From: Oscillospiraceae bacterium
GTDB lineage: Bacteria; Bacillota; Clostridia; Oscillospirales; Oscillospiraceae
Direction of reading: 5' to 3'
DNA length: 18,993 nucleotides
Assembly: GCA_020025615.1 (NCBI GenBank)
Contig: JAHHRT010000018.1
Coordinates: forward strand, 1 to 18,993
The position numbers and the translations under genes are program-made. Each line of letters begins with the position of its first letter. Position 1 is the stretch's first letter. Below the pieces are notes generated by a model that saw only the letters and a program-made list of their open reading frames with translations, did not search any database and was not told the DNA's origin. Of the stretch, positions 13,735 through 18,993 are shown one piece after another.

Positions 13735-14479
13735 TATGAGAATACTTCTGGAGCGCGTCCGCAGCGGAGACGTTTCTGTGGACGATGCTATGATGCAGAT
13801 GAAAACAGCGCCTTTTGAGGATATCGGCTATGCAAAGGTGGACCTCCACCGCCGGGTTCGTCAGGGGGCCGCAGAGGTGATCTACGGTGCCGGAAAAACC
13901 CCGGAACAGATTCTGGGCATTGTAAAGACCATGCAGAAAAACGGGCAGGGTCGGGTGCTGATTACCAGAATGTCCCGGGAAGCGGCAGATTATGTCGGCG
14001 CACAGCTGGAGCTTGACTACCACGAGGATGCACGTGTTGGCCTGGTGGGCGGAATTCCCCAGGCCACCGGCATTGGAAAAGTGGTCATTGCCACCGGCGG
14101 CACCAGTGATATTCCTGTGGCAGAGGAGGCTGCACTTACGGCAGAGAGCCTGGGCAGCGAAGTGGTTCGGCTCTATGACGTGGGCGTGTCCGGCGTCCAT
14201 CGGCTGCTGTCTCACATGGATCTCATTATGGGCGCTACGGTGATTATCGCCATTGCAGGCATGGAAGGCGCCCTAGCCAGCGTGGTGGGCGGCCTTGCAG
14301 ACTGCCCGGTGATTGCAGTGCCTACCAGCGTGGGCTACGGTGCTTCCTTCGGCGGCGTGTCGGCGCTGCTGTCCATGCTCAACTCCTGCGCCAGCGGTGT
14401 CAGCGTGGTGAACATCGATAACGGATTTGGTGCCGGATACCTGGCGAATATGATTAACCACATGGAGGTGCCGAAATGA
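13724..14479 (+). CDS. larB: LarB, nicotinate adenine dinucleotide carboxylase/hydrolase of NPN cofactor
   Basis: A 251-residue LarB, which starts NPN synthesis by carboxylating the pyridinium ring of nicotinic acid adenine dinucleotide at C5 and cleaving its phosphoanhydride. The C-terminal half is PurE/AIR-carboxylase-like: ATGGTSDIPVAEEAA (123-137), LYDVGVSGVHR (150-160), AIAGMEGALASVVGGL (176-191) and VPTSVGYG (199-206). C222 in NSCASG matches the cysteine that forms the transient pyridine adduct in L. plantarum LarB (Cys221). The length is that of the family. The ATG follows TTTGGAGG inside the larE 3' end, and the TGA overlaps the larC ATG (ATGA). Confidence 0.95.
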   Translation: MNSDMRILLERVRSGDVSVDDAMMQMKTAPFEDIGYAKVDLHRRVRQGAAEVIYGAGKTPEQILGIVKTMQKNGQGRVLITRMSREAADYVGAQLELDYHEDARVGLVGGIPQATGIGKVVIATGGTSDIPVAEEAALTAESLGSEVVRLYDVGVSGVHRLLSHMDLIMGATVIIAIAGMEGALASVVGGLADCPVIAVPTSVGYGASFGGVSALLSMLNSCASGVSVVNIDNGFGAGYLANMINHMEVPK

Positions 14480-15741
14480 GAACACTTTATCTGGACTGCG
14501 GCATGGGTGCTGCGGGAGATATGCTCACGGCAGCACTTCTGGAATTGCTTCCCAATCCCGACGCCTTTGTTGCAGAGTTTAATGCTCTGGGAATCCCCGG
14601 TGTAGAAATGGCCCGGGAGGCCAGCGTCAAGTGCGGCATTACGGGAACTCACGTTTCTATCAAGGTCCACGGTGTGGAGGAGGACGAGCATCTCCATGAT
14701 CACCATCACGAGGATGACTGCCACCACGATGATCACCATCATGAGGATGACTGTCACCACCATGACCATCATCACGCGCATGACGGTGACCACGACCACC
14801 ATCACGAGCACCACCACAGCAGCCTGGGGGATGTGGCGCACATTCTCTCTCACCTGGAACTGCCGGAAGAAGTTCGGAAGGATGTGCTGGCGGTTTATGA
14901 TCTGATTGCTCAGGCAGAAAGCCATGCCCACGGCGTACCCGTGGAGCAGATTCACTTCCACGAGGTGGGCACCATGGATGCCATTGCCGATGTGACAGCG
15001 GTGTGCCTGCTGATGCACAAGCTGCATCCGGACAGGGTGGCGGCCTCTGCGGTCCATGTAGGCAGCGGAACGGTTCGGTGCGCCCATGGCGTTCTCCCGG
15101 TGCCTGCTCCGGCGACGGCCTATATTCTTCGGGATGTGCCGATTTACGGCGGGCAGATTCAGGGAGAGCTTTGCACCCCCACCGGGGCGGCACTTCTGAA
15201 GCATTTTGTGGGCCAGTTTGGACAAATGCCTGCTATGCGTGTGGAAAAGATTGGCTACGGTATGGGTAAAAAGGAATTCTCCCAGGCTAACTGCCTTCGG
15301 GCCATGCTGGGAGAAACGGAGGACCAGACCGACGACATTCTGGAGCTTTCCTGCAATGTGGACGACATGACCGGGGAGCAGATGGGCTTTGCCTTGGAAC
15401 GGCTTTTGGAGGCCGGGGCACTGGATGCCTACACGGTTCCCATTGGCATGAAGAAGTCCCGCCCCGGGACCATGGTCTGCGTGCTGTGCCGCCCGGAAGA
15501 TCGGGAAAAGATGGTCCGCCTGATGTTCCGTCATACCAACACCCTGGGAGTTCGGGAGACGGCCTATCGTCGGTATACCTTGGAACGAACCATCCAGAGC
15601 GTGGAGACACCTTTTGGAACCATCCGCCGGAAGGACAGCCAGGGCTACGGTGTATCCCGGCAGAAATACGAATATGAGGACCTGGCCCGCATTGCAAAGG
15701 AGCAAAATCTCAGCATTGGGGAAGTCCTGAAGCTGCTGTAA
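14476..15741 (+). CDS. larC: LarC, nickel-insertion enzyme of NPN cofactor, with His-rich insert
   Basis: A 421-residue LarC, the CTP-dependent cyclometallase that inserts nickel into the pincer nucleotide. It starts LYLDCGMGAAGDML, as is typical, and contains HFHEVGTMDAIADV, GELCTPTGAALL and IGYGMGKKEF. The C-terminal LarC2 region begins near 300 (ELSCNVDDMTGEQMGFALE). Both parts lie in one open frame, unlike L. plantarum, where larC1 and larC2 are joined by programmed frameshifting. Residues 72-114 are a His/Asp/Glu-rich stretch with more than 20 histidines, likely a nickel-binding or nickel-storage segment. It contains an imperfect 11-residue tandem repeat. The gene is translationally coupled to larB and is last in the rightward operon. 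Confidence 0.95.
   Translation: MRTLYLDCGMGAAGDMLTAALLELLPNPDAFVAEFNALGIPGVEMAREASVKCGITGTHVSIKVHGVEEDEHLHDHHHEDDCHHDDHHHEDDCHHHDHHHAHDGDHDHHHEHHHSSLGDVAHILSHLELPEEVRKDVLAVYDLIAQAESHAHGVPVEQIHFHEVGTMDAIADVTAVCLLMHKLHPDRVAASAVHVGSGTVRCAHGVLPVPAPATAYILRDVPIYGGQIQGELCTPTGAALLKHFVGQFGQMPAMRVEKIGYGMGKKEFSQANCLRAMLGETEDQTDDILELSCNVDDMTGEQMGFALERLLEAGALDAYTVPIGMKKSRPGTMVCVLCRPEDREKMVRLMFRHTNTLGVRETAYRRYTLERTIQSVETPFGTIRRKDSQGYGVSRQKYEYEDLARIAKEQNLSIGEVLKLL
14698..14760 (+). repeat. 33-bp tandem repeat encoding part of the LarC His-rich insert
   Basis: A 30-base unit beginning GATCACCATCA at 14698-14727 recurs at 14731-14760 with two silent differences, period 33. It encodes a DHHHEDDCHH repeat. Surrounding CAC/CAT/GAC codons are also repetitive. 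The unit may expand or contract by slippage without shifting the frame. Confidence 0.8.
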
Positions 15742-15812
15742 TCCGAAAAATGCTGTACGGAACAGCCTATGAAATACAGAAATTGTTTCCCAATTGGGCG
15801 CTTCTGTCAAAC

Positions 15813-15849
15813 AAAAATCCGCAAGGGTCAATGCCCTTGCGGATTTTTT
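15813..15849. terminator. Bidirectional terminator between larC and chrA
   Basis: The 15-bp arms at 15813-15827 and 15834-15848 (AAAAATCCGCAAGGG and its complement) surround the loop TCAATG. A T-run follows on both strands. It ends the rightward lar operon and the convergent leftward chrA operon. Confidence 0.93.
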
Positions 15850-15864
15850 GGAAGAATCGGGAAA

Positions 15865-16425
15865 TCAGCCGAAGAGGATGCCCAGCAGGAGGCCCGCTGC
15901 ACCGCAGAGGGTCATTACCAGAATGGGATTCCACTTGAACTTGCGCAATACGAAGAAGGCTGCTGCAAAGAGACAGATACCAATCACGTTGATATTTGCC
16001 AGCACCATTGCTCCGCCGCCGAAAACCACTTTCAGCAGAATCGACAGACCGGCAGAGGCGATGAGAGCCACCACAGCAGGGCGAAGACTCTTTAGAACGC
16101 TTTGCAGAATGGAGATGTTTTTATACTTGGTATAGACGTAGGACAGCAGAGAGACGATGATCAGAGAGGGCAGAATACAGCCCAGGGTTGCCACAATGGC
16201 ACCGCCGATGCCAGCAATGCGGATGCCCACAAAGGTTGCGGAGTTTACGGCGATGGGGCCGGGGGTCATCTCGGCAATGGTGATGAGATCGATAAATTCA
16301 TTGATGGACAGCCAGGCATGCTGCTCCACAGCCTGAGCCTGAATCAAAGGCATGGCTGCATAGCCGCCGCCAATGGAAAACAGACCGATTTGGATAAAGC
16401 TCCAGAATAACTTCAAGTAGATCAT
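15865..16425 (-). CDS. chrA: Chromate transporter (CHR) family half-protein, second of pair
   Basis: A 186-residue membrane protein of the short-chain CHR family, which works as a pair of homologous half-size subunits. The N-terminal motif FSIGGGYAAMPLI (16-28) and MTPGPIAVNSATFVG (53-67) are diagnostic. Several hydrophobic segments follow (about 75-95, 115-135, 140-160 and the C-terminus). The ATG overlaps the upstream partner's TGA as ATGA, so the pair is translationally coupled. Short CHR pairs export chromate in Bacillus, but many anaerobes carry them without known chromate exposure; the natural substrate may be another oxyanion such as sulfate. Regulation is probably by the divergent LysR gene. 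Confidence 0.92.
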   Translation of the reverse strand: MIYLKLFWSFIQIGLFSIGGGYAAMPLIQAQAVEQHAWLSINEFIDLITIAEMTPGPIAVNSATFVGIRIAGIGGAIVATLGCILPSLIIVSLLSYVYTKYKNISILQSVLKSLRPAVVALIASAGLSILLKVVFGGGAMVLANINVIGICLFAAAFFVLRKFKWNPILVMTLCGAAGLLLGILFG

Positions 16426-17003
16426 TTCTTATCTGCCTCCTTCTTCTTTTCCATCATGGCGAGGATGACACCCACCAGGGCGGCTGCCAGGATGATGTAG
16501 ATGACGTTCACACCGAAGAAGAAGGTAGCCACAAAAGCAGCAGCCATAATCACCAGGTGAATGGCGGACTTCATTTTCAGTACGTTGCTGCCAAGGCTGC
16601 ACACCACATCCAGAATGACAGCAGCCACACCGGCCTGCATACCCTTGAGGGTCAGAGCCACATAGGGATTGGTGGCAAAGGCGGCGTAGAAGAAGGAGAT
16701 CACAGACAGGATGATCATGGGGGGCAGGATGGTTCCGATGACAGCCACAATCATACCCACAAATCCGGCTACGTGCCAGCCGACCAGAATGGCGGCATTG
16801 ACGGCGATGGCACCGGGGGAGGACTGGGCCAGGGCAGTCATATCCAGCATTTCCTGCTCATCGATCCAGTGCAGCTCGTCTACAAATTTACGCTTCATAA
16901 AGGTGATGATGACGAATCCGCCGCCGAAGGTGAAGGTGCTGATGTACAGCATGGAAAAGAACAGCTTCAGCAGAAGATTCGCTTTTTTGGGTTTTTCATT
17001 CAT
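16422..17003 (-). CDS. chrA: Chromate transporter (CHR) family half-protein, first of pair
   Basis: A 193-residue homologue and partner of the adjacent CHR protein. It has FTFGGGFVIITFM (24-36) and AQSSPGAIAVNAAILVGW (58-75), the counterparts of the motifs in the second subunit, and ends in a basic KKKEADKK tail. I prefer the ATG at 17003 over the upstream in-frame ATG codons at 17033 and 17024, because GAGGAG (17020-17015) sits 11 bases before it and would lie inside a longer reading frame. The gene is divergent from the LysR-type regulator across about 117 bp. Confidence 0.9.
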   Translation of the reverse strand: MNEKPKKANLLLKLFFSMLYISTFTFGGGFVIITFMKRKFVDELHWIDEQEMLDMTALAQSSPGAIAVNAAILVGWHVAGFVGMIVAVIGTILPPMIILSVISFFYAAFATNPYVALTLKGMQAGVAAVILDVVCSLGSNVLKMKSAIHLVIMAAAFVATFFFGVNVIYIILAAALVGVILAMMEKKKEADKK

Positions 17004-17037
17004 ATTCCAGGGCACTCCTCTCATAATTAGCATATAT

Positions 17038-17076
17038 ATTATAGTACTTGAAAGACAATAAGTAAAATGCTATATT
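17038..17076. promoter_or_regulatory. Overlapping divergent promoters of chrA and lysR with a LysR-type box
   Basis: Rightward: TTGAAA (17048-17053), 17 bases, TATATT (17071-17076). Leftward: TTTACT (17066-17061), 17 bases, TATAAT (17043-17038). Between the two -10 elements, TACTT (17045-17049) and AAGTA (17060-17064) form an inverted repeat containing a T-N11-A LysR-type box that overlaps both -35 elements. This arrangement fits autorepression by the LysR protein plus control of the chr pair. Confidence 0.7.
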
Positions 17077-17120
17077 ATTATCAAAACAATGCCTAAAATG
17101 TATGATTGGAGGAACAGACA

Positions 17121-18029
17121 ATGACTTTGCGGCATATGAAGGTATTTGTGGCGGTCTACCAGACGGAAAATGTGACCAAAGCGGCCAAAATGCTGAATCT
17201 GACCCAGCCGGTGGTGACCCGGACCATTCAGGAGATTGAAAAATACTATGGGGTATGCCTTTTTGAGCGAATCAACCGCAGACTTCATACCACGGAAGCC
17301 GGAAAAGAGTTTTATTCCTATGCCCTGCACATTATCGATTCCTTCGACCAGCTGGAAAAGGGACTGCGCAATTGGGATGAACTGGGCGTGATTCGGGTGG
17401 GAGCCACCAGCACCTTGGGAAATGCACTGCTGCCTGAGGTGCTGAAAACATTTCGCAGGGAGCATCCGGCACTGCAGGTCAAGGCCAGAATCTCCAACGG
17501 TGCCCGGCTCCGGCAGGCACTTCTGGACAACCAGCTGGATTTTGCCTTGATCGAGGGCGAAATCCGGGACGAAAATCTCTGTATGCAGCCCATTGCAGAA
17601 GACAAGCTGGTGCTGATCATGCCCCCGGAGGACCCCCGGAAAGACAGCCTGGGACTGACCCTGGAGGCGCTGGCATCGGACAGCCTGATCCTGCGGGAGG
17701 AGGGGAGCATGGGCCGGACCCTTATCGAACGGGTATATGCGACCCATAAGCTCCCGGTCATGCCCATCATCGAAAGCGTCAGCACCCAGGCCATTGTCCG
17801 GGCGGTCCATGAGGGACTTGGCATTTCGTTCCTTCCTGAGAATTTAGTACAATCTGCCATTGATTCCGGTTTTGTATCCACCCATGTGATAGAAAACGAA
17901 ACCTTTGCGCGGGAGAACTTTATTGTATGGCACAAGCATAAATTCCTGACCAACTCGGCAAAGGAGCTGATGGCTCTGGCCCAGAGCGGAAGCTACAGCG
18001 TTTCCCGGCTGCCTCATGGTCTGGCATAA
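17121..18029 (+). CDS. LysR-type transcriptional regulator
   Basis: A 302-residue LTTR. The N-terminal winged helix-turn-helix spans about 1-60 (VTKAAKMLNLTQPVVTRTIQEIE, then LFERINRRLHTTEAG). The effector-binding domain starts near residue 88 (GVIRVGATSTLGNALLPEVL) and includes DFALIEGEI and GLGISFLPENLV. The start is ATG at 17121, with GGAGG at 17108-17112; an in-frame TTG at 17106 overlaps that ribosome binding site and is unlikely. It is divergent from the chrA pair and probably regulates it and itself through the T-N11-A box. The inducer is unknown; CysB/Cbl-like oxyanion responses are one possibility. Confidence 0.92.
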   Translation: MTLRHMKVFVAVYQTENVTKAAKMLNLTQPVVTRTIQEIEKYYGVCLFERINRRLHTTEAGKEFYSYALHIIDSFDQLEKGLRNWDELGVIRVGATSTLGNALLPEVLKTFRREHPALQVKARISNGARLRQALLDNQLDFALIEGEIRDENLCMQPIAEDKLVLIMPPEDPRKDSLGLTLEALASDSLILREEGSMGRTLIERVYATHKLPVMPIIESVSTQAIVRAVHEGLGISFLPENLVQSAIDSGFVSTHVIENETFARENFIVWHKHKFLTNSAKELMALAQSGSYSVSRLPHGLA

Positions 18030-18042
18030 ACTGCGAAAAATG

Positions 18043-18074
18043 AAAGGGCAGCACAGAAGCTGTGCTACCCTTTT
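18043..18074. terminator. Bidirectional terminator between lysR and pcp
   Basis: AAAGGG-C-AGCACAG pairs with CTGTGCT-A-CCCTTT around the loop AAG, with one mismatch. T-residues follow on both strands. It serves the convergent lysR and pcp genes. Confidence 0.85.
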
Positions 18075-18086
18075 ATGCTTTGTCAG

Positions 18087-18698
18087 TTAATGAGAAATGG
18101 TTTCTGCGATACAGGCAAGTGCTGCTTCCAGGGCAGTGACCATGGAAGCAAGAGAGAGACTGGGCATTTCGGTTCGAGAGACCGTCTGCTCCGGCAGAAA
18201 GGGAACATGGATGAATCCGGCGATGGTGTTTGGAAATTTCTCCTTGCAGAGGTTCAGAACCCCGTAGAGCAGCTGGTTGCAGACGAAGGTGCCCGCAGAG
18301 TTGGAAAGCTGAGCAGGAACACCGGCGGCCTGGATGGCGAAGACCATGGCTTTGATGGGCAGGGTGGAGAACAGCGCGTTTTCTCCCCCTGGAACAATGG
18401 GGAGATCCACGGGGATGAACCCTTCATTATCAGCAATGCCTGCGTCCATGAGGTTGATGGCGACCCGTTCGGGTGTCACGGCTTTTCGTCCGCCAGCCTG
18501 ACCGATGCAGATTACCGCGTCGGGCTGCTCTCGTTCCATGGCAGCGGCGACCACATCCACGGATTTCCCGAAAACAGTAGGGACCTCCAGCTTGCTGAGT
18601 TCCACCCCTTCCGGGGCTTTTACCAAAGAAACCGCCTTCAAGGCGGGATTGATGGATTCTCCTCCAAAGGCGTCAAAGGCCGTAAGCAGAATTTTCAT
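18087..18698 (-). CDS. pcp: Pyroglutamyl-peptidase I
   Basis: A 203-residue cysteine peptidase (family C15) that removes N-terminal pyroglutamate from peptides in the cytoplasm. The triad is E77 (TPERVAIN), C140 (AGTFVCNQ) and H164 (GFIHVPFLPEQ), with the same spacing as E81-C144-H168 of the Bacillus enzyme. The N-terminus MKILLTAFDAFGGE is typical. I chose ATG 18698 because GGGAGGT lies just upstream; a longer frame starting at 18728 would include this ribosome binding site. It is a monocistronic gene facing lysR. A link to the amino-sugar cluster is not evident, although peptide scavenging would fit the same lifestyle. Confidence 0.95.
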   Translation of the reverse strand: MKILLTAFDAFGGESINPALKAVSLVKAPEGVELSKLEVPTVFGKSVDVVAAAMEREQPDAVICIGQAGGRKAVTPERVAINLMDAGIADNEGFIPVDLPIVPGGENALFSTLPIKAMVFAIQAAGVPAQLSNSAGTFVCNQLLYGVLNLCKEKFPNTIAGFIHVPFLPEQTVSRTEMPSLSLASMVTALEAALACIAETISH

Positions 18699-18798
18699 AG
18701 TGACCTCCCATTTATAGAAAATACCCACTGGGGAATATTTGATAAAATTGTATCACGGACCGATGGGGGATGCAAGCTTATGCGCTATTACGCGTGAA

Positions 18799-18882
18799 TT
18801 TCCCAATATTGCATTTCGGGTTGGATGTCCATACGCCCCAGGGAAAATGGAAAGGCTGATTCATGGAGCTGCTATTGGGAAA
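18799..18882. repeat. Spaced 10-bp inverted repeat upstream of the right-edge promoter
   Basis: TTTCCCAATA (18799-18808) and TATTGGGAAA (18873-18882) are perfect complements separated by 64 bases. The right arm ends 3 bases before the -35 element at 18886. It could be a pair of regulator half-sites. Nothing else coding is seen between 18699 and 18970. Confidence 0.4.
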
Positions 18883-18885
18883 ACC

Positions 18886-18914
18886 TTGCATTTTTTCAGA
18901 GACTGGCCTATAAT
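18886..18914 (+). promoter_or_regulatory. Strong sigma-A promoter for the gene at the right edge
   Basis: TTGCAT (18886-18891), 17 bases, TATAAT (18909-18914). A CAGCCC/GGGCTG hairpin (18922-18937) would lie at the very 5' end of the transcript, which may stabilise it. Confidence 0.75.
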
Positions 18915-18970
18915 GAAAAGCCAGCCCCATAGGGCTGCAAATGCGAAATTCAGAAAGACAGGGGAAGCGT

Positions 18971-18993
18971 ATGACCTGGGAAAAATTCAAAAA
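18971..18993 (+). CDS. Start of an unidentified gene, cut by the window edge
   Basis: ATG at 18971 follows AGGGGAAG at good spacing and a consensus promoter, and opens MTWEKFK before the sequence ends. Too little is present to name a family. The promoter and ribosome binding site make a real gene likely. Confidence 0.55.

Noticed and set aside
14698..14817. Short repeat array as a possible CRISPR
   Set aside because: In-frame His codon repeats inside larC, with no unique spacers.
14335..15831. Leftward open frame of about 500 codons opposite larC
   Set aside because: larC is certain by motifs and coupling to larB; the antisense product is a shadow with a Val/Met-rich stretch opposite the His codons.

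Overview
The window looks like chromosomal DNA from an anaerobic, probably gut-associated Clostridia member (Bacillota; an Oscillospiraceae-type relative is my best guess). I infer this from the protein families, GC-rich genes between AT-rich spacers, strong GGAGG ribosome binding sites, sigma-A promoters and a lipoprotein transport component. No rRNA, tRNA, insertion sequence or CRISPR array is visible.

Bases 1-8590 form one leftward run of seven close or overlapping genes. In transcription order they are: a cytoplasmic DUF4838 (GH163/GH20-like) glycoside hydrolase, a ROK/NagC-type repressor, a NagB-like deaminase, a class II aldolase, a phosphofructokinase with a mixed ATP/PPi signature, a triose-phosphate isomerase paralogue, and a LarA-family (DUF2088) protein that runs off the left edge. 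The 366-bp spacer 8591-8956 holds two divergent promoters, a 9+9 bp operator-like dyad and a 48-bp near-palindrome.

Bases 8957-15741 run rightward: an SsuCBA/TauACB-type ABC importer (permease, ATPase, lipoprotein binding protein), a terminator, NagA, a spacer with three hairpins, and then larE-larB-larC, which together make the nickel-pincer nucleotide (NPN) cofactor needed by LarA enzymes. A bidirectional terminator separates this arm from a convergent chrA gene pair. The chrA pair is divergent from a LysR-type regulator. A pyroglutamyl peptidase gene and the first codons of another gene close the window.

The notable feature is the combination. A divergent unit appears to carry an amino-sugar route (glycosidase, deacetylase, deaminase, kinase, aldolase, isomerase), a non-standard small-molecule importer, and a nickel-pincer enzyme with its complete cofactor pathway. 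Several of these enzymes have altered substrate- or phosphate-binding motifs. This suggests a pathway for an unusual amino sugar or sugar acid rather than a spare copy of glycolysis. One testable alternative is muropeptide (MurNAc) catabolism, where D-lactate is released, although no MurQ etherase lies in the window. The pathway assignment is inference; the families themselves are well supported.
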